64,000 nucleotides of DNA from NCBI GenBank assembly GCA_025403435.1, contig CM046349.1:25977854-26041853 (forward strand), given 5' to 3'. The stretch is from Artocarpus heterophyllus. Its lineage: Eukaryota; Streptophyta; Magnoliopsida; Rosales; Moraceae. A model generated the notes under the pieces. That model did not search any database, was not told where the DNA came from, and was given only the letters and a program-made list of their open reading frames with translations. The translations under genes were made by a program, and so were the position numbers. Shown here piece after piece: positions 1-12,639 of this stretch (its first letter is position 1; each line of letters opens with the position of its first letter).

Positions 1-342
1 ATAGATGCCGCATGTGATATCATAACATTGAGTGGTGACATCTGTAGTGCAGAGTGGTTTTTGTTTAGAAACTCTTAGATTCTGCTTCTAAGAGTTGAAA
101 CCACTTAGTTTATAGCTCCTTATGATTCTATAAAAGCTATAACATTATTGGTATTTATTTCAAGAACTTTTTCTTAGATGTCGCACATGAATGTTGCAAC
201 ATGAGTTGCTACATCTATAATATGGATTTCAAAATGACTTGTTTCTTATTAATGAACCTCTCAGTTTACTACGTCCCTAAGTTTTTTTAACAACTACAAT
301 ACAATTTATAGTAGTTTTCAAGACTAAACAAGATGATTTAGT
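1..342. repeat. Flank of CACTA element with degenerate ~172-bp repeat
   Basis: No open reading frame of note. Two related blocks of about 50 bp begin near 4 and near 177. Both have the pattern GATG(T/C)CGCA..TGA, then AACAT-GAGT, then ACATCT(A/G)TA. A third related block lies just right of the CACTA element, near 2329. If the element and one TSD copy are removed, the three blocks are spaced about 173 and 170 bp apart. This suggests a short degenerate tandem array that the transposon entered. Similarity outside the cores is weak by eye. Confidence 0.4.
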
Positions 343-2322
343 CACTACTAGAAACTTGAGATTACACAACCCTTATTTAACAACATTTTTTTCAAAACTC
401 ATCGTGGTAAGGAGAGGTAAAAACGCGGAGAGTACGCCTAAAAATACGAACACCATCGTGTTAGTGATGTGGGACCTTTCATGATGATTTTTACTAAAAA
501 TTGTCGTGGTAGGTTGAATTGTACATGACGGTTTTTACTAAAAACCGTAAGTAAAAACCGTCGTGTACGATTTAACCTAACACGATGGTTTTTAGTAAAA
601 ACTATAGTGAAAAGAGTACTATAAAACGGAAGATTCTATGATGGATTTTGTGAAAAACCGTCACGGTAGAGGGCATATTATATAATGGTTTTTATTAAAA
701 ACCGTAGTGAAAAATGGTCAGCGAAAATTAAAAAGCCCGCCCTTATCACAATCAGCGAAATCTTAAAAGGCCTGCTCTTTCTCTCTCTTTTATTCGAATT
801 AGCACTCAAATTCAACCCCCTTTTCTCTCTAAACCCAGTCCTACCTCTCTTTCTAACCCTCAAATCAACATGCTGCCATTACCCTCAAGGCCTCCACAAC
901 CTACAAGCTTGCCACTATCCCTCATTTGTAATGGTTCTTCTCTTCAAGTGTCTTCTTTTTGAGCTCATCGCCTCCACGACCTTGCCTTGCCCACATCCGA
1001 CCGCCGTTTGGTAACATTTCGTTTCTTTTTTTATTGTTCAATTTTTTTTTCAAAAAATTTAGTTATATAGTTTTAGTTTTAATTATTTATGGTTTGTGTA
1101 AACTAATTAGTTTTAGTTGTTTAGTTCTAATTTTAGTTTTAGCTTTAATTACTTTCCAGGCATTTGTGTATGTGTTTGTATATGTGATGCCCGCTACATG
1201 TTTGATGAACTCTCCAAGTGTCCTTCTCTTCGAGCTCATGACCTCCATGACCCCACCGTTGCCTGCCTCTGACCGTCGTTTGATAACTTTTCATTTCTTT
1301 TTTTATTGTTTAGTTTTTTAAATTTTTCGTTATATTGTTTTAGTTTTGATTATTTTATGGTTTGTGTGAACTAATTTGTTTTAGTTGTTTAGTTTTAGTT
1401 TTGATTTGAGTTTTAATTACTTTATATGTATTTGTGTATATGCATGTTTGTATATGTGATGCCCACTATGCGTTTGATAAAAATCCTCTATGACCATCAT
1501 AGCAATTATTTATATTTTTTGTTGCTCAAAACTCACTAGCAATTATTTAAGGTTTGTGTGAGTTAATTAATTTTAGTTATATAGTTTGCTAGTTAGTTTG
1601 TAACTTAGTCTCGTTAGTTTTAGTTTTTGTTATTTTTGTGTTCTTTATATTAACATTTGTTATTTAGTTAATGTTTGTATATGTGTTTGTGTGAATTACA
1701 ATCTATTTGTGTTTGTATATGCACTTTTGTGTATTATTTAGGTTTTAGTTTTAGTTTTAGCGTTGTTAGTATATGTTTCTATGAATTATTATTTACGCAT
1801 GATTGCTTAGATATATGTAGCAAGGTAGATATAGGATTTTGAAAAAAAAAATTAAAGTTCAATATAAATATATGATTTTACAATCAGGGCCTTGTGTTAG
1901 TGGATAACATATAGGACTGGCTATCCCATGGGAAATTAGAAATTCTGATAACTTTTTTTTGTTGATGACTGATCTTCCACGATTGTTTTTCCTAAAAACC
2001 GTTGTGAAAACTATACCTTACACGATGGTTTTTACAAAAGCCGTCGTGGAAGGTAGAAAATAACCAAGATTAATGACAGTTTTCATTGAAAACCATCGTG
2101 TAATCTACACATTTCACGACGGTTTTTTCTCAAAACTATTGTGGTAGCCTCCTATAGAACATGCTTAATACCCGCCATTAGTGGCATTCCACGACGGTAA
2201 AAAACCTTCGTGAAAAGTCTCTTTGGTACCATAATGGACGATTTCACAACGGTTTTTTGACCGTCGTGAATGCTTTACAAGACGGTTTTAAACCATTGTG
2301 TAATCCTCAATTTTTACTAGTG
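343..2322. mobile_element. Non-autonomous CACTA (En/Spm-type) DNA transposon
   Basis: The left end reads CACTACTAGAAA and the right end reads TTTTTACTAGTG, which are inverted copies starting with the diagnostic CACTA. The element is flanked by the 3-bp duplication AGT (340-342 and 2323-2325), the size CACTA transposase generates. Subterminal regions (about 395-690 and 1975-2300) are packed with both orientations of a short motif near ACGACGGTTTTT, as expected for transposase-binding subterminal repeats. No transposase-like reading frame is present, so the 1,980-bp copy should depend on an autonomous relative. Two overlapping plus-strand ORFs of 109 and 120 codons inside it are low-complexity and show no recognisable domain. 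Confidence 0.9.
935..1480. repeat. Internal ~270-bp tandem duplication in the CACTA element
   Basis: The segment starting near 935 (caagtgtcttctttttgagc) recurs near 1211 (caagtgtccttctcttcgag). Both copies continue in register through a CCGCCGTTTGGTAAC/CCGTCGTTTGATAAC stretch, a TTTCTTTTTTTATTGTT run, a TTTTAGTTTTAATTA stretch and a GTATATGTGATGCCC ending. The copies have diverged by point changes and small indels, so the duplication is old. It accounts for much of the interior between the two subterminal regions. Confidence 0.7.
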
Positions 2323-2325
2323 AGT

Positions 2326-5300
2326 TAAAGATTTCACATGACGTTGTAGGTAATATTGCAACATCTATAATGCAGTTTTGTATTTGAGAAAGAATGAACC
2401 CGAAAAGTTGGAATCATGATTTTTGTAAAACTTGAAAATTTCAAGTCTCGTTGAGGTGAAGAACTTTCATGAAGGTAGTTTTTGGAAATTCAATCTCTAA
2501 ATGAACTTTAAAATAGATTTATAAAATCATTAAATTGGTAAAGTTTTTAAAACTATCTTTCACATACAATTATGTTCGTTTTAAATTTAACACAAAGCTT
2601 AAAATGAATTATAAAAGCCACAAATCTAGACCATGATTATACGACGTCGTATATGGGTCCAATGCTTGTACCAAATGCAAAGGCCATGTTCAAATCAAAG
2701 TTTTGATCTTTTAGCATTTAGAATGCCATAGACTTGTCTAGATATTAGTGGGCCTTATCTAGCTATGAGCCTAACAATGATAATAAAGGGATAAGATAAC
2801 TAATTAGTTAATTTAGTTATCAACATTAAACATGGTTAGTAAAGGCAATTAAAGAAAATTAAATTATGAGATTAAATTAATAAATCCTTGTAATAAATAT
2901 GGTAATAATACAATCCTTCAAACAAAGGAAAATATGTGTTAGAAAATGTTTTAATTCCTTTACTCTTATGTTAAGTTTAACAGCATAAGATAAGCTAATG
3001 TTACATATTCAATAGGTATTCTCTATTAGAATCTAAGAATAGAAGATAGAGAATTTTGACAAATTAGTGATTTCTACTGCTAGAAATCAGGTGAGTAGGA
3101 ATCTTGTTACAGTATGAATAGTTTCAAATAAAATAATTAGCATGTTTTGTAAAAATCATGAATACATGTTCATGTCTATGCGATGCCATACCATATTACA
3201 TAAACATTAATAAATCAAGTGAAAACTAAAAGGCTAAGTAAAGTAGAGTGACGCACCAACCTCTCGACCTATAGGGAGGCTTATGTTTAGTAAAAGTAAT
3301 TTAGATCACGGGTTGTTGGGGATCTTGCAAACCCTAATTTTCAATGATCGTGCACAATCAATACGAATACTTGGGCCAATAAGTTTCATTCGATATGTTC
3401 ATAAATAAGCATGACCGGCTTATGCATTATTATACATATTCTTAATTGTTTCGTGAGTTATAGTTCCTATTTGCTAAGCGAAAACTCATCTAAGTATGTT
3501 CGTGCTATAGGTAAACAACTTGTTCAGTAAGATTTGATGGATGATGGTACAACAACAGATGATTATAGAGATAGGGAGTGGATACCACACATATTTTATT
3601 CCACACTTAATTTTTCATGATTAAGACTTTTTAATTAAGTATATCTAGTACTATTTAAATTGTGTATGTATATTCTGGAGACCAAGGTTGTAACTACACA
3701 ACCTTAGTCTGCATAACTACATGACCTATTATATTAATACTTTTATGTTATAGTATTTGTTGCAACATATTAAAATGGTTTAAGTATAATTAATCAGTAA
3801 AGAATTAAAAAAATGTTCTGCAAATTTAAGAAATTTTAATAAAAGTATGTTTAAGTAGTTAAGTAACAGTCATGTAGGTAGGATTGTTATAGAAAGACCA
3901 TAGTAATTCAAATTCTATGAAAGAAAGTAACAAAACTAGTTCAAAATTAGAAATTTTTTCTATTTGAACTGGTGTATCAAACATCAATTTTTAATTCTTT
4001 AAAGTAGTAAATATCATTATTATAATTTTTAATAAATGACCCTCTTAATTTTAGAGGAAGTGTAAAGGTAAAAAAAAAAAAAAGAGTTTAGTGACTAACA
4101 AATTAATAAGTATTATAATAATAAAGTAAATATTAATAAGTGTTAATAAATAATGTATTTAATTTGGGGCTTTATGAAAGTAAGTTCGGTAAATTTCAGA
4201 TTTACTAAATTTTGTTGTGGAATAAATTTGGATAAATTTTAGTTTTACTAAATTTAATCAGTAAATTTCAGATTCAGTAGATTTAGTCCTTAATTAAATC
4301 TACTAAATTCTGACTTTATGAAAATCGAACTATTTATCAACTTATTGGAAAAAAAAAAATCTGGCCATTTATTTCAATTCCCTCTAGAAAAATGGTTATG
4401 CACTTCCTTCTCTCTATTAGATCGATTTAAGGATATTCGTGAATAGTTTTTACATTTCAACAAGCTTAAGTAGATTTTTACCCGTAAGCCTATATATATA
4501 TATATATATATAAATCTCATGAAAATGGAGATGAAAGAAGTAACCGAGAAACGCTCAACCCTTTTCAAAGTTCGTTTTATCAGGGTTAAGAATAAAAGTG
4601 TTAAAATGAAGTAAGGGTCAAAAAGCGGCATCTGGTAAATTGAGCATTTTCTCAATGATTTTGAGCAATGGGTCAATTAAACAATATGATTCCATTCAAT
4701 TATGTCTTCATCAAAGGTTTTGAGGTACTGGATTCTCAATATTCAACACATCACTATTGCCTTTTGCTGCTTTTTACATTATCTGATTCCCAATGTTTCC
4801 ACAATCAATTCATTTCATTTTTGTCCTAAAAACCCCAAACGTTGCTTGGGTTTGTCTTTATTAAGAGCTGCGTGATTTTTCTTCTTCTCTTATCCGAGCT
4901 TGGGTTTGTAGCTTCAGGACAAAGAAGGACATAAAGACATGTACTCGTTTTCCTTTATGTTCTCATCCTTAATGTGATGTCCATTCGAAATCCACATGAA
5001 GTACGCAGAACTTTTCAAGACCTTTCAAGAGTACTAACCATTTACAAACCAAAAGGGTCCCATCTAGGACTGGGGAACATGCCCCTCATGATCAAAGAAC
5101 TGTATAGTATATAAACTGAGCAGATATTAAATTTATTATAATTTTTCCAATGATTACTAGGTGAACCGGCATGCACGATCATGATTTAATGGGTTTGCAA
5201 GTACTTCAATCCTCCGTCGAAAATAAAAATTTGTAGCTTTATCAAGTTAGAATAAAAAACTAAGAGACGAAATCTATTCATTTTTTATTTTTTTTTGGTT

Positions 5301-6880
5301 GAAAAATCTACCATTTCTATTTACATGTTAAGGAAAATAAAATCTTCTTTATATTATGCGTGAAATATGCAGATTCCCTATATTTGATTTCTTGTGCAAA
5401 ATGAGGACCACTTCTTTTTTCTTTTTTTTTTTCCTTCTAACTTTTATTTCCTTGAAGAGGCTTAAAGAGTAATTAGAAACTAAGTTGGAACTTGAAGTTG
5501 GAATTTAAACACTGTAGCAAGTGAGAGTTTTACATTATAACATATTTTTACTTTACACTACAACATACTTTTAGTTTACACTATAACATTTAAGAAGTTA
5601 ATTTACACTATAATCTCTAATCTTGTTCCCTAAGTTCCCTCATGAACCAGAACATAATGTGTCATATTTTTAATTGATTATAAACCTTTCTGTGGTGACT
5701 TTAATATTTTATATGCATGCTAAGTAGCTACCCTTTGTAATTGGAACATAAATCTTCTTTTCATAATACTGCATATTTTTGCTACATTACACGTAGTACT
5801 AAAAAAAAGAGTTTTTTTATTTTTATTTTTTTGGTAATATCTTATCAAAAAGAGTTACATCGTTGTTTAAAAATGAAAAAGACTTTTCTCTATAATTAAT
5901 TACGGGAAATTTGACTGACATATTCTAGGATGAAAATATTTGTATTAGTAAAAATATGGATATTTCAATTTTATGGAAATTTAGGAGAAAATATTAAGAT
6001 CGATGAAAATTTTAGCATAAATTATGGAAAATACAAAAATTTTATATTAAATGTAATTCTAATACTTTAATATACAATAAACATTAAAAAGAAATATAAA
6101 TAAAAATGATTTATATAATAAACTCTATATATATTAGATTTGCTAATATTTAAAAAAAAAAACTATGAGGCTCAAATATGACTGGGATTCTATTTTGATT
6201 CAAACAATATTAGCACTATAACATGTTATTTGAATAGTGCTAAATAAAGTTACGAATATGTCACATGTAGGTTTATTGACTTTTTTCTACTATATTTCTA
6301 TAAATAAGAAATTATAAATTCTCATAATTGTTTGTCTTAGATGGTGATGGTATGCTAAGATAAGGATAATTGAAAGTTTCATAACCATCACACTTTCAAA
6401 AGTTCTGATTCTATGGATAATAAGCATGAGGAGCGTTATTAGATAATAAGCGTAAGCTTCTTGGAAAAGCTAAATCTTAATGCCAAATAATGTGTACAGG
6501 ATAAATACTCATTGATTAAAAGTATAAAATATTGATAAATATTTAAAGGGAAAAATCGTTAAATTTTGTAATTTTTGACATTATTAAAATTTTGTCGAGA
6601 TGTACTGAAATTTTGTACAATTTATGCTACAAATTTTTTGATATTGATATATTAACTATTATTTTCCAACCGATATTATAGTGAAAAATATTTTGGTACC
6701 TTGAAAAACCAAAATTTTTACCAAAATTTCCAATTTTTTCTTGATATTTGCATCCTTGCATATGTGTACCTCTTTTAAATGTGTTGTAAGTTTTGTTTGG
6801 AAAAATTCATTATAAATTATGAATATCCACGTAATTGATCATATTCAAGAGAAATATGGGAATTATGAAACACTATGAGT
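2326..6880. other. AT-rich intergenic DNA, no gene recognised
   Basis: This stretch of 4.5 kb has only short, low-complexity ORFs on either strand and no recognisable protein domain, RNA gene or complete transposon. Visible local structure includes an 11-unit TA microsatellite near 4491, runs of the phrase TTTACACTATAACAT around 5530-5620, and a perfect 10-bp inverted repeat (TTAGCACTAT with its complement) at 6210-6243. The part between about 5930 and 6755 is especially AT-rich and may be the remains of an old repeat, but its ends cannot be fixed. Confidence 0.5.
4491..4512. repeat. (TA)11 microsatellite
   Basis: This is an uninterrupted run of eleven TA dinucleotides in otherwise unassigned AT-rich DNA. 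Confidence 0.95.
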
Positions 6881-8016
6881 ACTTTTGGACACCCGAGCAT
6901 TTTTAGTATACTAAAAATACAATAAGTTAAGAATTATGTTAAAATAAAAATATATTTTAAGAAAAATACTGTATAATAATATGAAAAATTATACAGTATT
7001 AGAATAATGCAGTGTAAGAAAGTATACTGATAAAGTTATGTAGTATGAAAATTATATTGCAGAAGAAATGTAGTATAAGAATTAGACTGTTAAGGTTAAG
7101 CAATATAAAAATTGGACTATTTACAATTAAAGTAGTATATGAATAATATTGTTTAGAGGACATTAATGAGTAAGGAATGCTATGTAAGCTCATAACAATA
7201 TAGAGAATATACCGACAGTATAAGAAAATACTATCAATATAAATTTAGATTGTATAAAATTAAACAGTATAGGAATTACATCAAGTGGTGGATGTAAATA
7301 AGTATAGGAAGTTGTGGGACCTCATGAATTATATATAAAAAATATTGACAGTATAGAAAAAATACTATTAGTATAAATTTAGACTATAAAAAGTCTTTGT
7401 AGGACCACCATGGGACACCATAATGAATAAAAATTTGCCACCAAACCCCCTTAGGTGGCCCAATTATACAATGCCAAGGTTGCCCCAACTTTTTAGCGTA
7501 AATAATGTTAAGTGATGACTCATGAAGATGAGTCATCAAATTCGTAAAAAATCAAGCTTTATGCATGATTGGTTTTAAGGCAATAAGAACCAAAAAAATG
7601 AACAAAAAATGTCCATTTTCTTCCTCCGAAAACCGGTGCTCCCTAAGGCAATTCTCTCTCAAAATTTTGATGGAATTCAAGCCTCCAAGTCATGATTTGA
7701 AGTAAAAGTAAATGTAAGGAGGAGGTTCTAAGGTAAGAGTTCAAGCTATTCTTAGGGATTTTGATGTTTCTCTTGAAACTTTGGATGGGTTTCGATTGGG
7801 TTTTGTCATGGTTTTTGTGGAGAGGGCATAACAAAGTTTTGAACTTAGCAGAGAAGGATCAAAAGGCTTGGTAAAGTTTAGGTAAATTTCTAAACTTTAT
7901 ACTTGAAAGTTTATGTTATAAACTTGCATGCCAAGTGTTTGATGAAATGTTTTGGCTTATGGAATATATGATGGATATTATGATATTATTGTTTTATGTT
8001 TTATATTGATGGTGAT

Positions 8017-8628
8017 TGTTGGGGGTGAGCTCGGCGCCACCGTCGAGTAGCCTTACTCTAGGTGGTCGGCAACCCAGCTCAGCAAAGCTGCGGGGAGCTA
8101 GCAACTGATCCTGATGAGCTTGGATCGCTTGTCCGAGGTGCTTTTTAGGGTCCCTCAGGCAGCACCGCAATTGGTCGCCTCCTTGGGTCAGGCACTAGCT
8201 CGGGTCAGATTCTTTTCATTTATAAGTGGGCTACTACTCGCCATCACTAGCCACAGATGGCGACCAACGCACCGTCGAATGGGAAGTAATCCTCCAGCAG
8301 AGGGACACACCTTGATGTGACACACGGCTTGTGAGCAAAACCCACCTAACACCTTGTCAAGTGGCAATCTATAAATAGGGTGCATTTATTGCATTCAGCA
8401 TCCATGCTTCTTCCCACCTAATAAGTTCCCGTTCTCTGTCGAGGAACTCCTGCCTTAAGCGTCAGAGAGCCCTTGTCTATTGACTGACCTGTCTCTTCTT
8501 GCCTTTGAAGCATCCTTCCTCTTGTTGCAGTTCCACCCGATTAGGCAGAGTCAAACAGGGAAAAGCTGTCCAACATGTGTAGCCGCACATGGAGTTAAAT
8601 TGCCACCCTATTACGATAAGCATCAACA
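8017..8628 (+). repeat. 5' LTR of the Tat-type gypsy element
   Basis: The LTR starts TGTTGGGGGTGAGC and ends GCATCAACA, the TG...CA form of retrotransposon LTRs. It pairs with 18100-18926. It lacks the 188-bp promoter duplication and about 30 bp upstream of it that the 3' copy has, which explains the length difference (612 against 827 bp). Confidence 0.92.
8370..8377 (+). promoter_or_regulatory. TATA box of the 5' LTR
   Basis: TATAAATA followed by GGGTGC lies about 260 bp before the LTR end, a normal position for a plant LTR promoter. The same sequence occurs in the 3' LTR, where it is duplicated. Confidence 0.7.
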
Positions 8629-8650
8629 TTTTGGCACTAAAAAGAGGGCG
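8629..8650 (+). other. Degenerate primer-binding site
   Basis: The bases directly after the 5' LTR read TTTTGGCACT and then become A/G-rich. The TGGC start at this exact position is what a minus-strand primer-binding site with a tRNA ending in GCCA would leave. The rest does not match any tRNA end I can name, so the priming tRNA is uncertain. Confidence 0.4.
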
Positions 8651-8855
8651 CTTGCGCCTTCACTCGAAATTACCAGCCACAGCAGGCCTGTGAACCGAGA
8701 TGGCAACTTAAGGCAATGCCAGGGACGAAGGTGACCGACAGGAGGGGTCGAGAGAAGCTTGAAACCAAAACCAGAATTTAGCCAAACCCAGAGGCCGTCC
8801 TCGAGCCACAAGATCCTATTTTGGGGGTCAAGGAAGCACGGCGAGGGCCAAACAG

Positions 8856-10245
8856 GTGCAAGATCTGATTGTCCAAGACCTTATTCGGGAATTGACTAAT
8901 GTTGTTCGGATACTTACCCAACAGCTCGCACAGCAGGCTTACCACCTGGTGGCTCCTAGCCTTCTACCTTCAGCCCCAGCTGGCCAGGCTGGGGGTCAGG
9001 TAGGCCGGGATGCCGTCGACCCCAATGAAGCTGACTTTGAGTGCTCTAAAAGATTTACCCATGGTGTCTCGGAAAACAATAGGCTCATCCAAAAGGGATG
9101 CCTTAGCCCTCAAAAAGCACAGGCTCTGTCACTGTAGGGCTCCTGAGCATCTATTTTTGATCAGCTTGGGCACTAAGGGGAAGCACAACACGGTCGTCAC
9201 TTCAAAACAGGTGACATGGTTGAAGGCAGAGCACCCTATAGGGTTGAACTACCCGAAGATACCAATAGTCGCTAGTTTCAGGAGTTGCTATGCCAAATTG
9301 ATGAAATCTACAACAATCGTTTTCGTTTAGATGACATTGGTGCCTTAGATCCGCCATTTACCGACGCCATCATGCGAGCCCTAGTGCTGCCCAAATTTAA
9401 AGTCCTACAAATCAAGGCCTACGATGGGACTGTAGACGCTCACGAGCATGTCGAATTATACTGAGGACATATGCTCCTACAAAATGCCAGCAACGCAGCC
9501 ATGTGCAAGGCCTTTTCTTTGACCCTGAATGGACCAACTCGGCAATGGTTCTAGTGACTTGAACCAGCTTCGATCACTTCTTTTCAACAGCTCTCTAATG
9601 CCTTCTCGGCAGCCTTCTCCACAACAAAAACATGGAGAAAGAAAATAACCTATTTATATGCCGTTAAGTAAGGAGATGGTAATGTCCAAGATTATATAAA
9701 TTGGTTTACCCGAGCTACGCTCGAAGTTAAGCATGTTGAAGACGAGACCTTGAAACACACATTTGTAGGGGGTCTCCGAGACGAGAAGCTAACCTGGTCG
9801 TTGGCATTCAAGCAACCGAGCACATTTTCTCAGATGCTCGGTTACACGCAAAGGTATGCTGACGCGGCTGAATTTATGAAGAGTTGTAGAGAAGAAGCTA
9901 GTAGTAGTGGCACGAAGAAGGAAAAAAGGAAGAAGAAAGCACCTAAACAATCTGGCGCTAAGCAGAACAAGAAGTAAAAGAAGGACAAGAAGACCGAGAA
10001 GCCGAAAGTGCCGACTGGGAAATTCCAAAGCTACACGCCCCTAGTAGCGAGCATAGATGAGGTACTTGCCTAAGTGAACGAAAGGAATGTACTAGTTGAC
10101 CCACCGAAGCTCAAGGATAGCAAAGCAAAGTGGGACCAAAGAAAGTACTGCAATTTTCCTAAGGACATGGGACATGACAGTTGTGACTGCATTCAGCTCA
10201 AGGACTAGTTTGAGACGGACATTTGTGGGAGTTTGTAGAGCAAGT
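8856..10245 (+). pseudogene. gag: gag of the Tat-type gypsy element, disrupted
   Basis: Gag forms the virus-like particle that packages the element's RNA. The retrotransposon gag core is visible across about 9330-9850: a PKFK...YDGT-DAHEHVE stretch, then MCKAFSLTL, the motif TFVGGLRDE and a LGYTQRYADAAEF stretch. A lysine-rich segment follows (9900-10020), then a remnant of the CCHC-like knuckle, CNFPKDMGHDSCDC, near 10150. These lie in more than one frame and are broken by several TAG/TGA stops, for example where W or Q would be expected. No single start codon can be assigned with confidence. The product cannot be made as one protein. Confidence 0.8.
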
Positions 10246-10440
10246 TTTAGCTTTGAGTTTTGCAGTATGGAGAGACAACCAACTGAGCTGAGACGCATCG
10301 AACTGCACACGCAACAATGGTAGGAATGCCCCGAAACCCTCGAATATTGTTCACATAATTTTTGGTGGGCCTGTCATTAGGGACACATTGAGTGGGCAGC
10401 GAGCTTACGTCTGAGAAGCTCGGTTAGTCGAAAGGGGTGA

Positions 10441-10790
10441 GCTATTTAACATGTCCGAGCATGTGAATAAAATTTGCAGCCAGCAAGACATGTCGATCAC
10501 CTTTACAGAAGAGGAGGCAGACAAAATAATCCATTTGCACAATGATGCTCTTGTGTGCGAATTGCACATCGCCAATAACATAGTACAGTGTGTGCTGATC
10601 GATAATGGTAGCTCTACTGACATTATGTTCAAGCAAGTGTACGATAAGCTAAAGATCAGCAATGCTACCCTTACCCGATTCAGATGCCACTTTACGGCTT
10701 CACAGGTGAATGCGTCCGAGCAGTCAAGAAGGTTGGCCTGCCAGTCACCTTCTGTGAGGGCATTGCTCGGGTAACACCTGTCGTCGACAA
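10441..10790 (+). pseudogene. pro: Aspartic protease domain of the gypsy element
   Basis: The reading frame from 10451 contains the retropepsin active-site region LIDNGSSTDIMF. The family usually has D-(G/T)-(G/T)-S there, so the position after the catalytic Asp is changed to Asn. It is preceded by the VCELHIANNIVQC strand typical of Tat-type proteases. The frame stops after 107 codons. This enzyme would cut the Gag-Pol polyprotein. It sits between gag and RT as expected. Confidence 0.75.
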
Positions 10791-11119
10791 ACCCTCATAA
10801 TATAATATTATTATCGACCGTTCGATGTTAAACACACTAAAGGCTGTAGTCTCCATCTACCACTTGGCCATGAAGTTCCAACGGACAACGAGGTTGGAGT
10901 AATCAAGTCACTACAGAAAGATTCCTGAGCTTATTATGCTAATGCTATCAAGGCTGCATCGACTTGACAGTTAAATCTCTTGGCCATTTACAAGGTTAAC
11001 GAAATACAGTTCCTAGCTGAGCCGGCACCCAAGATGCTTTTAGACCTTGACCCCTGTATGCCCGAGGAGGAGGTGAGGGCCATCCCTGTCGAGGATTTGG
11101 TGCCTTTAGCCTTGATCCA

Positions 11120-12090
11120 GGACATCCTGATCGCATGGTCCAACTCTGCTCTCAACTAAAACCTGAGATCTGGGCCAACCTTGAGAAGCTCCTTACAGAG
11201 TATTGGGATGTGTTTGCATGGTCTCATGAGGACATGCCCGCCATTGATCCCAGCATAATCTGTCATCGGCTTAACGTCCGACTAGACTACAAGCTCGTTA
11301 TTCAAAAGAGAAGGGCTTTCAACCCAAAAAGGTATGCCCCCATTCATGAAGAGGTCCAGAAGCTGCTAAAGGTGGGATTCATCCAAAAAGTAAAGTATCC
11401 AGAATGGTTAGCAAATGTGGTCCTAGTCAAGAAGGCAAATGGAAAATAGCGGGTTTGCGATAGATTACACCGACCTAAACAAGACCTGCCTTAAAGACTA
11501 CTTTCCATTGCCGCGAATAGATGAGCTCATCGATGCAACTGCTGGGCATGAGCTACTTAGCTTCATGGACTCTTATTCTGGCTATAACCAAATACGGATG
11601 GCCAAGGAAGACCAAATAAAAACCGCCTTTGTTACCGACCAAGGGCCCTATTTTTACGTAGTAATGCCTTTTGGACTTAAGAATGCCGGGGCTACCTACC
11701 AACGCCTAGTCAACAAAATGTTTGGTCGGGTTGATCAATAAAACGATGGAGGTCTACGTGGATTATATATTAGTTAAATCCATCCGAGCAGCAGACCACA
11801 TGGCCGATCTCTGAGCGAGCTTTGACATTCTTCGAGAGTATGGGATGAAACTCAACCCAATGAAATGCGCCTTTGGGGTTAGCTCGAGAAAATTTCTTAG
11901 ATTTCTAGTCAATCAAAGAGGAATCAAGGTCAACTCAGCCAAGACTCAAGCTCTTATAGACATGCATTCACCTCAGACCGTGAAAGAGGTGCAAAAACTT
12001 ACCGGCATGATAGCGACTCCCTCCATGTTCGTCTCCCAGTCTACCGTCAAGTGCCATCCATTTTTTCAAGCACTCAAGGGGAGGTTTGAG
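11120..12090 (+). pseudogene. RT: Reverse transcriptase domain of the gypsy element
   Basis: RT copies the element's RNA into DNA. The fingers and palm are recognised from DMPAIDPSIICHRLNV, YPEWLANVVLVKK, DYTDLNKTC, PLPRIDELIDATAGHELLSF, MDSYSGYNQI and VMPFGLKNAGATYQRLVN. The catalytic box at 11755-11766 reads YVDY, with the second catalytic Asp of YVDD replaced. The domain is split over three frames. A TAG near 11447 followed by a one-base insertion separates the first two parts, and another stop lies near 11740. The thumb continues to about 12090 (LTGMIA). Confidence 0.9.
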
Positions 12091-12160
12091 TGAGCAAGGA
12101 GTGTGAGGAAGCCTTCTAGAATTTAAAGAAGTACTTAGCCATGCCTTCGCTCTATCCAAA

Positions 12161-12570
12161 CCTTTACTAGGGGAAGTATTGTATGCCTACCTTGCTGTAT
12201 CTAAGAAGGCTGTTAGCTCGGCCCTTGTCTGAGAAGAAGATGGAGTTCAAAAGCCCGTCTACTATACAAGCCACATGTTTTAAGGTGCCGAGGAGAGGTA
12301 CCTCCCATTTGAAAAATTGGCATTTGCCTTAGTCACTTTTGCTCAGAAATTATGGCCTTATTTTCAAGGGCACACCATCCGGGTCCTGACAAAATTCCCT
12401 CTCTAGAAAGTTTTTCAAAGCCTAGAGATATCAGGACAAATGGCCAAATGGTTGATTGAACTCGACCAGTATGACATTCATTTTGTATTGAGGATAGCTA
12501 TCAAGGCCCAAGCCCTCGTGGATTTCATTGGTGAGTTTACTGATGCCGAGCAAGGCACACCACTAGCCGA
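12161..12570 (+). pseudogene. RH: RNase H domain and connection of the gypsy element
   Basis: The frame reads LYAYLAVSKKAVSSALV, VYYTSHMF, AEERYLPFEKLAFAL and WPYFQGHTIRVLT, then KWLIELDQYDIHF and KAQALVDFI. This is the standard C-terminal RNase H region of gypsy RT, which removes the RNA strand during reverse transcription. Three in-frame TAG/TGA/TAA stops sit where the family has coding residues. Confidence 0.8.
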
Positions 12571-12639
12571 GAAGGCACCCATGGAAGTCCCAGACGCCCC
12601 TGGCTATAGTAAAGGTGATCACGCCACCCTGAAACCAGA

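Noticed and set aside
4374..4676. 100-codon minus-strand ORF
   Set aside because: It spans a TA microsatellite and has low-complexity composition; no family is recognised.
5928..6756. Possible terminal inverted repeats (GGATGAAAATATT / GGATGCAAATATC in reverse) of an ~830-bp MITE
   Set aside because: Both sides are very AT-rich, the match is short and patchy, and no target-site duplication could be read.
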